The position numbers and the translations under genes are program-made. The notes below the pieces were generated by a model that was given only the letters and a program-made list of their open reading frames with translations, had not been told where the DNA came from and ran no database searches. Below are positions 23,935-35,420 of a stretch of DNA of 64,000 nucleotides, in pieces. This DNA comes from Dipylidium caninum. Lineage: Eukaryota; Platyhelminthes; Cestoda; Cyclophyllidea; Dipylidiidae. Within the stretch, counting starts at the first letter, position 1. The number at the start of each line of letters is the position of its first letter. The stretch spans positions 186,001 through 250,000 of the forward strand of contig QEYB01000850.1 of NCBI GenBank assembly GCA_017562135.1, in the 5' to 3' direction.

Positions 23935-24839
23935 GTCTCACCAGCCGCGGTTCAGCCGTATGGTTGACAACGTGCGGTGCGACTTTCACCGAACACGCAC
24001 ACTCACGCAGACGGAAGAATCGGCGACACGACGCAATGGACATTACATCTCCACCAACAGTCTGTCTACGTCGTGTCGATCACACACTCGCCGACATGAT
24101 GCAGTAAATTATTGTCGACTGACAATTTCTATGTTCTCTTCAACGAGGGGTCATCGGAACGGGGTGGTGGTGGGGAAAATGTCCATCTGCCCCGCATCAC
24201 CGCATCCTCCACGACACCCACCGACCACCGATCACCTCCCACTTCCTCCCGTCTCCTCCCGTCTCCTCCCGTCTCCCCCTGCTTCCTCCCACCCAATCTA
24301 GACAACCAAGTGTCTCTGTCTCGCAGCCTCCACACCCACCTGGAGCACATCAGCTCAACGTGGCCTGACGCGCGACACGACTGCTCAAGTGGGACACTGT
24401 CAGTCTGTCTGTTGCTGGCTGCAGGGCGCTGATTAATGGGAAATGGATGATGGAGGTTGGAGGGCGGTAAGTTGTAAGTTGAGTCGTGAGTTGTGAGCAG
24501 GGCGTAGACACTTGCGTCTGTTCGATGGAGAAGGTGGAAGAAAAAGAGGTGGAGTAGTGGGCGGAGAAAGGTAAGAAGAAGCGGGCAAAGGACAAACACA
24601 GCACACAAGGCTTCCAATTCGTCTCCCCTCGTGCACCGCCTTCCTCCCTCTCGCATTTGGCACTCGCCGCAAGCCATGACCACAGCCAAGACGCAGAGTG
24701 CCGCATGTCCTCCTTCGCCTCCTTCCCCTCCAACCCTCCACCCTGTCTCACGTCCACGTCAGTACTGCCCGCGTGACTGGTGTCATCGTGACAACCGCCT
24801 CCCCTTCAAACTCCCTTCCAACGTCGTCTTCCACGAGGC

Positions 24840-25050
24840 CAAACATGCTGGTGGCGACCAGACACAGTCGGCAGCGCTGAAGCACTGACACGAGGCGGCA
24901 GTGCTGTGACCTGCTCTGCCTGCTCACTTCGTGGCGTGCAGAGACGTCGAAGCCAACACTCCATTCGGCCGCGCATTTCGACCACACCCGCGTGGAGGCA
25001 CGGTGCCCCGAGGTGGGCGGACAGATGGTCCACATTGGCCGCAGACTTCC
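24840..25050 (+). repeat. older internal duplication within the arm, unit 1
   Basis: Landmarks here recur about 1222 bases further on, at 26062-26270, with near-constant spacing: CTGCTCTGCCTGCTCACTT, AGAGACGTCGA, GTGGAGGC and GATGGTCCA. The copies have diverged in between, so this duplication is much older than the arm-to-arm identity. The mirror pair exists in the right arm. Confidence 0.75.
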
Positions 25051-25556
25051 TGCCTTCACAGCACACACTGCCTGCGCAGTCGCTTGCCCCAACATCAGTG
25101 CAATGCGACCCGCCGAGTAATTGGATTCCCTCGCCTTTAATCACATCAGTGGGAGTGTCGCGACAGCTGTCATTGCGGCCGAATTGCCACGAAGGGGGCA
25201 CGCGCGGCGGTGAAGAGGACAATGGCGACGGGCGAACAGACGTCGAGGCTGGCGGAAACTGGGCAGGAGAGTACGAGGGGTCATTCGTCTGCGAAAGCAA
25301 CTTTCTCTTCGGAGGGAACACACCCCAGCGTCCATTTGCTCCCCGTGTAATGACTGCGATCACGAGTGATCCCCAAGTGATGAGCGACACGCAGCCTGAC
25401 AGTCTATTTCACCTCCCACTTCCAGGACGGAAGACTCCACCCAGCTCGAGTCGAGCCACTTTACCTCCACTCCACATATTATGGTCGCCATTGCCCCAGT
25501 CCTGCACCCAAAGCTGCCCAGGTTGGTGGACGAGGAGACGACTCGAGAACTCATGC

Positions 25557-25585
25557 CTCTCCTCCTCCTCCTCCTCCTCCTCCTC
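25557..25585. repeat. CTC triplet microsatellite
   Basis: About nine to ten CTC units; the mirror GAG run is at 28584-28612 in the right arm. Confidence 0.9.
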
Positions 25586-26273
25586 GGCTCCTCCTTCTCG
25601 GCTCCTCCACCAGATCGGCCAATGCTGCTTCCTCCAACATCTTGTCCCACAATCCACCAGCATGACAACAACGCCTCCAAGTTGTTTTTGACCGCCCTGT
25701 CCACAGGCCCGCGACCACACAAGAGACAGTTGCCTCGGTGACTTGTCTCACTAACTTAATTCATCCGCCACGTGAGTCGCCCTCCCGGCTGGGAAAGTGG
25801 GAAGCAAGGCCAAAGGAGGCGGAGTTGCGAGTCCACACGTGTCAACCCAGTCCATTTTCAAATTAGGCTTACTTCCTTCTTCCTTCACACTTTTAACTAA
25901 CAACTTCTTCGTCCTCCGGTTCGTTGTTTAGCGTCAACTAACTTGCCTTCCCCCTTCCTTCCCAATCTCGTAGGCGACCGTGCTGACTACTCGTTCTGAA
26001 AGATCTGCCTCCTTCGGCCTCCCCCAACAGGCTGGTTGCCTTACTGTCATAGCCGCATCCAGCGATGATGAAGCTGATGACGAGACAGTCTGCAGCGGTG
26101 GTGGGACAGACCGGAAGTAGCAGTGGTGTGCTCTGCTCTGCCTGCTCACTTGGTCGGGGTAAGAGACGTCGAGTCGAATGCTGCAGCCCGTCGAGGAGTT
26201 GGACCAGTGCTCGTGGAGGCGCGATATGCCGGGTTGTGCAGGCCGATGGTCCAAATGGTCCAAACGGTATGTC

Positions 26274-27900
26274 AAAGTAGAGTCTCCCATGAGAATCACT
26301 GGAAGTCAGCAACTGATTGGACGCTTCCGTGGAAAAATTATTAAAATCAACGCCGTAGACGCATACAGTCCTGGAGAATGCCGCACTTCCACACTTAATT
26401 TGGCTCCCATCCTTGGTCCTACAGGTCTTGAATTCGTCCTACCATCATGGCAGTGCGCGCCCATCATTCTCGTTCCCACCGAAGTGACTGTAAAATAATC
26501 TGAGTCCATAAGGGTTAATTCTCTCCTTCTCTTTCTTCCTCCTTTCTCGAGTAGGCAAACCCGACTGATGCGAGGGAGATAGGCAAGGGAGTAGCGCCGT
26601 CTCCCCTCGCAGAGTTACCCCGCCGTGTACCTGCACTCGCTTGAATTTCTTCACTTTGAAATTAAGAGCACTGGGCAGAAATCGAATTACGCAATGCTTT
26701 GTTTTAATTAGACGGCCGGATTCCTTAGATTTGCACCTGCCTCTCGGCGGGCAAGACGAGACACTTCCGGCGGCTCGATGGTCTCCGCGATTGGATCGCG
26801 ATACAGGCCACTGACAGGCGTCCAAACAAACAAGCGACTTAAAAGGACGCACATTCAGCGGGGCCGCCCATGGCCCGCTTTGCCCGCCTCCAACCATTCA
26901 CGTTGCCGCTCAAAAATCACACAGATAGTGCCCGAAGTGGCTACGATATTCTCCATTTGTACGGGTTGGGCATAACTTCGGTAGACTTGCATGATTTTTC
27001 CTCCATCTAACCGGGTTTCGTTGTCCTCTCAATCCTCGAGGTAAGCTTTTTTCCTCTTCGTCTGTCAACAATTGGTCGAAGAGCGTCTGGAGCTCATTTT
27101 GCCCTTCCCATCAGCGCCACTTCCCCTCGGACGATGCGTCTCCGCGTCGTCCGTGTACATCGCCAACTGCCACCGTCTCGTCCGGAGTACGGGGAAAGAA
27201 TACAGAGTTAATTGTGACCGTCAGCCCATAACTTGTCACTCGCCATAGATTAGCGTGTCATCTCGTTCTACGTGCACTTGATTGACGTTAGGCCACACTC
27301 CCCCCAGTCTTAATTACAGGATCGGCCAAATTTCTGTGGGGTATGAAATTCCGGGAGAGGCTAATTTGGGAGGAGGGAGCTGGTGGGCACTGGCAACTCC
27401 ACTTGTCCCCCAAATTTTCTTGCCACCAATTAAGATGTCCCCGAGTCCACTGGTGACCAGGCGCGGGTAATGCAGGGCCAACATTGCGTGTCGGCTGTTG
27501 ACGGTGGTGGTGGCGGTGGCTACGCCAGTTAGACGTTAATTAGCGCTTGAGGCGGTCTCGACGGCGCCTGGACTGTCTACGTTTAGACTCCCCTCGAAGT
27601 GTCCGCAATGACGTCTCTGTGTTTCGGTCTGTCAAACTCCACCAAAACATCGATTTCGACAGGATTTGGGCACGTAGTAAGGTGAATCGAGAGGGGAGAT
27701 GTTTCTAAAGAGTTGTAACGGTGAAAGTGGACTTAGAAGATGAGCGATGGAAGACAGGTTTAGTGTGGGAAGCGCGGCATTGCCCAAAAAGTGTACGATT
27801 CCGCGCTGTTTGATTCAACAACTTTTCTCGCGTATCTCATTGTCAGAATGCCACTTCAAGACATTCTGTTAATTATTTGCAAAAGGTAGACCGTTAATTA
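26274..27900. other. centre of the inverted repeat, single-copy, no supported gene
   Basis: 1627 bases between the arms. It has no long coding-like frame beyond the GC-biased ones, no self-complementarity that I can see, and no transposase. Confidence 0.6.
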
Positions 27901-30230
27901 GACATACCGTTTGGACCATTTGGACCATCGGCCTGCACAACCCGGCATATCGCGCCTCCACGAGCAACTGGTCCAACTCCTCGACGGGCTGCAGCATTCG
28001 ACTCGACGTCTCTTACCCCGACCAAGTGAGCAGGCAGAGCAGAGCACACCACTGCTACTTCCGGTCTGTCCACCACCGCTGCAGACTGTCTCGTCATCAG
28101 CTTCATTCATCGCTGGATGCGGCTATGACAGTAAGGCAACCAGCCTGTTGGGGAGGCCGAAGGAGGCAGATCTTCAGAACGAGTAGTCAGCACGGTCGCC
28201 TACGAGATTGGGAAGGAAGGGGGAAGGCAAGTTAGTTGACGCTAACAACGAACCGGAGGACGAAGAAGTTGTTAGTTAAAAGTGTGAAGGAAGAAGGAAG
28301 TAGCCTAATTTGAAAATGGACTGGTTGACACGTGTGGACTCGCAACTCCGCCTCCTTTGGCCTTGCTTCCCACTTTCCAGCCGGGAGGGCGACTCACGTG
28401 GCGGATGAATTAAGTTAGTGAGACAAGTCACCGAGGCAACTGTCTCTTGTGTGGTCGCGGGCCTGTGGACAGGGCGGTCAAAACAACTTGGAGGCGTTGT
28501 TGTCATGCTGGTGGATTGTGGGACAAGATGTTGGAGGAAGCAGCATTGGCCGATCTGGTGGAGGAGCCGAGAAGGAGGAGCCGAGGAGGAGGAGGAGGAG
28601 GAGGAGGAGAGGCATGAGTTCTCGAGTCGTCTCCTCGTCCACCAACCTGGGCAGCTTTGGGTGCAGGACTGGGGCAATGGCGACCATAATATGTGGAGTG
28701 GAGGTAAAGTGGCTCGACTCGAGCTGGGTGGAGTCTTCCGTCTGGAAGTGGGAGGTGAAATAGACTGTCAGGCTGCGTGTCGCTCATCACTTGGGGATCA
28801 CTCGTGATCGCAGTCATTACACGGGGAGCAAATGGACGCTGGGGTGTGTTCCCTCCGAAGAGAAAGTTGCTTTCGCAGACGAATGACCCCTCGTACTCTC
28901 CTGCCCAGTTTCCGCCAGCCTCGACGTCTGTTCGCCCGTCGCCATTGTCCTCTTCAACCGCCGCGCGTGCCCCCTTCGTGGCAATTCGGCCGCAATGACA
29001 GCTGTCGCGACACTCCCACTGATGTGATTAAAGGCGAGGGAATCCAATTACTCGGCGGGTCGCATTGCACTGATGTTGGGGCAAGCGACTGCGCAGGCAG
29101 TGTGTGCTGTGAAGGCAGGAAGTCTGCGGCCAATGTGGACCATCTGTCCGCCCACCTCGGGGCACCGTGCCTCCACGCGGTGTGGTCGAAATGCGCGGCC
29201 GAATGGAGTGTTGGCTTCGACGTCTCTGCACGCCACGAAGTGAGCAGGCAGAGCAGGTCACAGCACTGCCGCCTCGTGTCAGTGCTTCAGCGCTGCCGAC
29301 TGTGTCTGGTCGCCACCAGCATGTTTGGCCTCGTGGAAGACGACGTTGGAAGGGAGTTTGAAGGGAGGCGGTTTGTCACGATGACACCAGTCACGCGGGC
29401 AGTACTGACGTGGACGTGAGACAGGGTGGAGGGTTGGAGGGGAAGGAGGCGAAGGAGGACATGCGGCACTCTGCGTCTTGGCTGTGGTCATGGCTTGCGG
29501 CGAGTGCCAAATGCGAGAGGGAGGAAGGCGGTGCACGAGGGGAGACGAATTGGAAGCCTTGTGTGCTGTGTTTGTCCTTTGCCCGCTCTTCTTACCTTTC
29601 TCCGCCCACTACTCCACCTCTTTTTCTTCCACCTTCTCCATCGAACAGACGCAAGTGTCTACGCCCTGCTCACAACTCACGACTCAAACTTACAACTTAC
29701 CGCCCTCCAACCTCCATCATCCATTTCCCATTAATCAGCGCCCTGCAGCCAGCAACAGACAGACTGACAGTGTCCCACTTGAGCAGTCGTGTCGCGCGTC
29801 AGGCCACGTTGAGCTGATGTGCTCCAGGTGGGTGTGGAGGCTGCGAGACAGAGACACTTGGTTGTCTAGATTGGTGGGAGGAAGCAGGGGGAGACGGGAG
29901 GAGACGGGAGGAGACGGGAGGAAGTGGGAGGTGATCGGTGGTCGGTGGGTGTCGTGGAGGATGCGGTGATGCGGGGCAGATGACATTTTCCCCACCACCA
30001 CCCCGTTCCGATGACCCCTCGTTGAAGAGAACATAGAATTGTCAGTCGACAATAATTTACTGCATCATGTCGGCGAGTGTGTGTTCGACACGACGTAGAC
30101 AGACTGTTGGTGGAGATGTAAATGTCCATTGCGTCGTGTCGCCGATTCTTCCGTCTGCGTGAGTGTGCGTGTTCGGTGAAAGTCGCACCGCACGTTGTCA
30201 ACCATACGGCTGAACCGCGGCTGGTGAGAC
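27901..30230 (-). repeat. right arm of a giant inverted repeat
   Basis: 2330 bases, reverse complement of 23935-26273. The outermost bases (GGTGAGAC) end the near-identity. Beyond them the sequence still resembles the other flank weakly (shared ATTGGC, then ACACTACAC versus ACACCACGC), so homology fades rather than stops. Confidence 0.95.
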
Positions 30231-31679
30231 TCCCCTGGATGGGTGTAGTGTTTCACTCGCCAATGTCAGACCAGCCTAATGTGATCCTGTCTTGTCTAGT
30301 CTGGTCAAGACAATTTCTTCGTAACAATGGAACTGAGCGTACCTCGGCTCCTGAGACCGGATCATTACCCTTCCACGCGACCTCGTCTGTTTCTCTCTCC
30401 GACGCAACACCCTCCATCCCCATTTACCGACTGAGCCATTAACTTGAACTTCTTCCTTCAAGCTCAAATTTTTGTCCAAATTGTATGTATACTTCCCCTA
30501 AGTCGTGCACTTTCAACCATTCGTCTCATTCCAAATCACCTTTTAATTATGTCTTTTCAACATCATCACTGCCAGTCCGCCTGCACACACGCACACTCCC
30601 TCCTCGTCCTCTCCCACTTATCCCGCTCTCCCAACCTCCTTCTTCTCCCGCCCCCACCCCCCCCCCCAATTCCTAATCGCGCGCTATCGTTTGAGGATAA
30701 GCGAAGGGTAATTTAACTTTACCCCGATGTGATTTATGCAACTCGGCGGGAGGCGAGGACGCTGTTTTAATTAAGGCGCCTCGCACATCAGAGAAAGACC
30801 AACCTCGGCCACCTTTTTTTCGTTTAACACATCCTCTCCGACAGCGGGGGCGCGGCGAAGGTCGGACTCGGCGGTGGGATGGGAGGGCGAGAAGAACATC
30901 AAAGCCCCGCTTATTTTGGTGATTCTTTCACCGCTATCCAAGCATGCAATATTCATCACCTCGCACGCCTGATTGACGTTTGGCCACAGGAAATACCGTC
31001 TCACGTCGTCTTCTTCACCTCATCTTAAAAAGAATAAGGCTCTAACTCAAAGCTCCTCTTTCTCCCTCGCTCCGCGCATGCGCGGATGCCTACACTTTTC
31101 CCCTTTCGCGGTTATCGCTTTCAAGGGGGAGGGAGAAGCTGTTATCTTCCATACCCTAGACTGACCGTGGGGTGTGGGGAAGAAGTGGTTATTCTTGACA
31201 TGTTAATTCGCTTCCTTTGTGGCTCTACCGCCATCTCCTTCCCCACCGAGCCTCCTTCGCCCTGTTAACATGCATCGCCTTTAGTCGAAGGTGTTAGACA
31301 GTCATCATTTACATTAACCCTCCACTTTTCGGGTGGCCGGGAGTGGAAGTAAACTGAATGTGGGCCCGTTCAGTTGTCTCGGGGTTGTGGAGGCATCAGC
31401 GCTTCAATCTACACCGCAGGCTGATTAACTTGCGAAGAAACCCCGTTTTTCTCACTCCACCGATTAAGTGGGATTAAGGAATGACTCAGGCAGTTGTCAT
31501 TTCAAGTGACAGAGTGCTAATGAGAAACGTAAATCTTTTCCAGGCGAGTTTTACAAAGCTCCACATTTTCATGAGCATAAAAATACTCTTTTTATGGTTT
31601 TATTTACTAAGCTAAAATGTGCTCGGGGTTTGAATAAACAAGACACAATGATGCGACTTTTTTGATAAGGCTTTAGTCC
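30231..31679. other. no supported gene; C-rich tract
   Basis: A long C run at 30648-30667 could form a quadruplex on the minus strand. Open frames here show no domain or splice support. Confidence 0.4.
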
Positions 31680-31964
31680 TCACACCACGTGGATGGGCTG
31701 ACATTGACAGTCTCCCTGAACTCGCCGCGTGACTATCACTACACGGAGTTTGGAAGGCGGATCAACGAGGTGGTAAGCCACGTGTCGGTGGTTGTGTCCG
31801 AGGCGAAAAAAGTTGACGGTGCCCATTAATTCCGACATTTTTGCCTTAGTTACCCTCCAAATGGGCCTTGCCTGTTTCCGCCGGGTGTCTAAGAAATGGG
31901 TTGGGCTGAGAGAGCGCGTCAATTCGACATCCTTGACAGGAAGAAAGTGATCCGCATGCGGCAA
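31680..31964 (-). CDS. possible coding exon, unrecognised
   Basis: 94 open codons beginning MPHADHFLPVKDVELTRSLS, with a later TVNFFRLGHNHRHVAYHL stretch, ending in TGA. The first codon is TTG in DNA, so the true start would be upstream or at an acceptor I could not fix. The composition is balanced and protein-like, but no domain is recognised. Confidence 0.25.
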   Translation of the reverse strand: MPHADHFLPVKDVELTRSLSPTHFLDTRRKQARPIWRVTKAKMSELMGTVNFFRLGHNHRHVAYHLVDPPSKLRVVIVTRRVQGDCQCQPIHVV

Positions 31965-32026
31965 GGCTCAGGAAGCGGTGGTTTCCGCAGGCAACCGAAG
32001 AGTGGAGAGTTTCCACGCGGATCTAC

Positions 32027-32563
32027 TTGGCGTTAATTAGGCTTATCGTCCTGCTCTCCCTCGGTCAGCCTCGGTCTGGACGTGAAACAGACACACCGGC
32101 AGTTGAATGGAGTCCTGGACGAGATTTGTTGCCGATTCATCTTTGTCCACTTGCTTTCCGTCCACTTAATGCGGAGACGTCCGTCGGGCTTTCTTCCATT
32201 GTTTTAGGGCGGCCGCCATGGGGGACTTTCCACTCCCCCGAGACTTGTCCGTATGGAACAGCAAAAGTGGTAAATTCTGTCGCCTTAATGCACAGAGCTG
32301 GGGAAAAATCTCCTTCCCGAATGGGATCGCGTAAAATGGAGACGATTCATGGTGGGAAATTAATGGTGCCCTCGAAGCCATTAACTGACTTATTCACCTT
32401 GAAATGTGAGGTTCACACAAGACGAGTGAAGTTTATTTCCCCGCGTGCCTCGCCAACACTTTGTCAATTCGCCCAACTCCTCTCTCCCTCCCGCACAGTC
32501 CGGTCTGTCCGCTGTTTAACTTATCGTGGGATATTCATTGCCCTCACGTTTGTGAGCACGTAA
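32027..32563 (+). CDS. long open frame, 178 codons, doubtful
   Basis: One of the longest frames outside the protocadherin. It starts at TTG (VLLSLGQPRSGRETDTPAVE in its first part) and has no recognisable domain, signal peptide or splice context. In GC-rich sequence about one frame this long is expected by chance in a window of this size. Confidence 0.15.
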   Translation: MALIRLIVLLSLGQPRSGRETDTPAVEWSPGRDLLPIHLCPLAFRPLNAETSVGLSSIVLGRPPWGTFHSPETCPYGTAKVVNSVALMHRAGEKSPSRMGSRKMETIHGGKLMVPSKPLTDLFTLKCEVHTRRVKFISPRASPTLCQFAQLLSPSRTVRSVRCLTYRGIFIALTFVST

Positions 32564-33149
32564 TTGACTGAAGTGACCGAGGAATGAACGAACTAATGAA
32601 TGAATGGATGAATAAATAAATGAGAAAATAAATAAATCTGACGAGACACAGTCGCACACCTTCGGAGAGATCTTCCCACCACTCGCGAGGTCCTCGTCTG
32701 TTATGGGCGAGGGAGAGGAGAGAGGAGAGGAAGGAAACCGAGAAAACACGATTAGCCAAAACCCAAATGAAAATTCCTGACATTCAGGAAATATCCGCCT
32801 CAGTTTAGCAATGGCGCGGAAATGGAACGTAGCAGCAAGTTATTCACCTTCCAGTGCTTCTCCCTATTTCTCCCAAATGCCACGCCAACGTTGAATGATA
32901 TTTTTGTCGAAAGGCGTTTGTTTAAATACACTTTCAAGAGAGCGGGTGACAGGAGGAGTCAGCTTCTCCAACCATTTTTGGCGAGGACGAGGCGACGCGC
33001 TCACACCGGACTGCGGTGGGACGAGGCATGGGGAAACTGGGGATGTAAGCACATCATAAAACAGGGCAAATGAAATTCCGTATTTGGTGGAATAAACGGC
33101 CATGTAGTAAAGTAAAATATTGTTTGAACGACATTTCCGGAATGGCTAT
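32564..33149. other. no supported gene; tetranucleotide repeat
   Basis: Bases 32583-32640 are an imperfect GAAT/AAAT tetranucleotide repeat. Nothing else is recognised. Confidence 0.5.
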
Positions 33150-35420
33150 TTTAGCTCGTGGCCATGGAAACTCCAAAAATTCTGACTTACATTAGTTTGG
33201 AAACTATGAAACGGGCGGTTTTCCGTTTACTCTTTTTAGTCGTACGATATTTTTAGTTACAAACTTGTAAAAAGTTTTGTTTTTGCTGATTTTCTAAGAT
33301 TTTATAGTTTTTGTATTCCACTCCTGCCGTATTTTTGGCCAAACCAAGCGGAAACTCAACGCGATTTTCTATTACCTTTTTTTCCGAAGAGTTCAAACTG
33401 GATCGAAGCTCAAATGTTGAACCTTTGGGACATTTCAAAGATGTTTTTGCTAGTGAAAAAGCCGTTCAGTGTTGGTTTCAAAAAATTTCGTTCTTGGCAA
33501 TTGCAGTGTCGCCAAGGGGCTGCGAGGACGACCACTTGACCCACCGGCGAAATGCTCGTGCACTCGATATTTTTATTGTTAAATGCTACAAGTATTCTTC
33601 TTTTCCACTTTACAAATTCTTTTTTAGAGTATGTAGCCCGCTTTTTTGCGTTTCTCCGAAAACAGATGGGAAAAGCGCGATTTACATCTGCTTTTCTTGT
33701 ATCACTACGACTTTGGAAGCCCCCTTTACCATCCACTCAGATAGCACGCAACCCTCTGAATCGATACACCCCTGGGGCTGCCCTCCTGAGTAATCGGAAA
33801 TCGATTTATCTGATGCAGTTCACGCGGGGAGGAAGACAACTACGAGGTTGAAAACTATGAACCGGACGTTTTTTGTTCAGAGACATAACACGTACGCTCG
33901 TATTGTCATTTATACAAATGAGAAGCATTTCTTCTTGTCATTCCATAAGTTGTTTTTTCGAGTTTGTAGCCCACTTTTTTACGTTTCTCCGAAAACAAAT
34001 GGGAACAAAACTCGATGTAAATCTGCTTTTGTTGTACGAGTTCATGTTGAATGATAACGCAGCTTAAGAAGCTTTGAATAACACTGAGGAAACATTTCGA
34101 AGACGAATTCACTAATGAAAAGGTCGCTTGATATTATTTTCACAAATTTAGTTGTCACGATTTGAATATCGTGGAAAGGCCTCGAGGAGAACTACCAGCC
34201 CGCTTTGATAACGCGGAAGAATTAAGACCTACGACTGTGGAATCAGCATGTGCCACCCACTCAGATAGCGCGCCACCCTCCGAATCGATACACCCCTGGG
34301 GCTGCCCTCCTCAGTATCGGAAATCGATTTATCGGGTGCAGTTCACGCGGGAAGGAAGACAACTCCGAGGTTGCAGACTATGAAACGGACGTTTTTGTTC
34401 AGAGACATACACAATTACGTACGCTCGACATCTTTATTTATAAATATGAGAAGCATTCTGCTTTCTCCTTCCATAAATTATTTTGCGAGTTTGTGGTCCA
34501 CTTTTTACGTTTCTCCGAAAACAAACAGAAGCAAAACTCGGGTTCAAGTCGAATGATAACGCAGTCTAAGAAGCTTCGAGTGACATTAATGAGCCATGGG
34601 GAAGATGGCTGCACTGCCGTTAAAGGTGCCCCATTTTGCTTCCGAAAATGCCGTTCTGACAATTCGAGTGTCGTCAAGACGCCTCGAGGACGACCAGCTG
34701 CCCACGTTGACGACGAGGAGGAATGAAGAACTTCAACGGAACTATTCGTGGACGTGGGTCTACACCACCAAATGACCACGCGTCTGTGGCTGTGTTAAAC
34801 TATCTACGTAGAATAAATGGTAAAACAGGACAAAAGTGGACTCATATGCACCGGTCGTAGGAACTGGAGCAAACTGTGCACCATCGCGCGACCTGCTTCA
34901 AGAGCAACTGTGCATCTTTCCCTCGTGTTTTCGCAATACGCAATTGCCGTCGTTAGTACGCCAATCCGTCACTTATGATGGAAAGTGGATTTTGAATGAC
35001 AGTCGAGGAAAAGATCAAGCAAACGGGCAGATGGGAAGACAGCCGCAGGACGCATTGCGGAGCCGAAATTTCATCAAAAGTGAATTATGTTTACCATCTG
35101 GTGGAGTTCCGAGGGGTGGTCTTCCACGACTCCTTTCCATAATAGAAGCAGGCGAAAGGAGAGGAGCAGCGCAGTCCTCCCATTGTCGCAAAATTAATGT
35201 CATGCGAGAGAAGAAACGTAGAAACGGAAAAACAAACAGCAATGTTTACTCGGCATAACGCATTGTTGTTACTGCATGACAACGTCCGGTGACCACATAC
35301 GCGTTTTCAGTTGCCGTTGACAAGTTAAATGACTTTCATACACTAGGAAATTTCGCCCCATCCTTCGTATTCACCGATATTTCTCCGACTGATTGGCGCC
35401 TTTTCGTAATTACGAATAGC
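33150..35420 (+). mobile_element. stacked mariner-family copies, N-terminal modules repeated, one copy running to the C-terminus
   Basis: The last copy (34258-35420) gives, across frames, SVVKTPRGRPAAHVDDEEEL, then TYDGKWILND (first catalytic block, consensus TxDEKWIxYDN), a decayed WWxxxG block (LPSGGVPRGGLPRLLS), and near 35277-35400 the DNxRPHT and HPxYSP.F remnants. Upstream, the same 5' stretch (GAATCGATACACCCCTGGGG, then ATGAAACGGACG, then TACGTTTCTCCGAAAACA) recurs near 33545, 33740-33990 and 34255-34520. Copies of the linker (e.g. FHKFSCHDLNIVERPRGELP) lie near 33440 and 34130. All are riddled with stops and frameshifts. This is a different subfamily from the copies at 7-11 kb. Confidence 0.85.

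Larger units (their letters stand above)
23935..26273 (+). repeat. left arm of a giant inverted repeat
   Basis: The arm is 2339 bases, GC-rich, and matches 27901-30230 in reverse complement over its whole length. I counted at least a dozen differences, nearly all single-base insertions or deletions (for example five versus four T in the run near 25688) and only one clear substitution. Long open frames exist in both directions, but the indels between arms break them differently, so I call no gene. It contains a GTCTCCTCCC decamer array near 24243-24278 and a CTC triplet run. Confidence 0.95.

Noticed and set aside
24129..25722. Many long open frames on both strands within the palindrome arm (up to 261 codons)
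   Set aside because: All six frames are long because the DNA is GC-rich, the arm-to-arm indels break them differently, and none shows a domain.
27894..29969. Mirror-image open frames in the right arm
   Set aside because: They are the same sequences read in reverse; counting them as extra genes would double-count.
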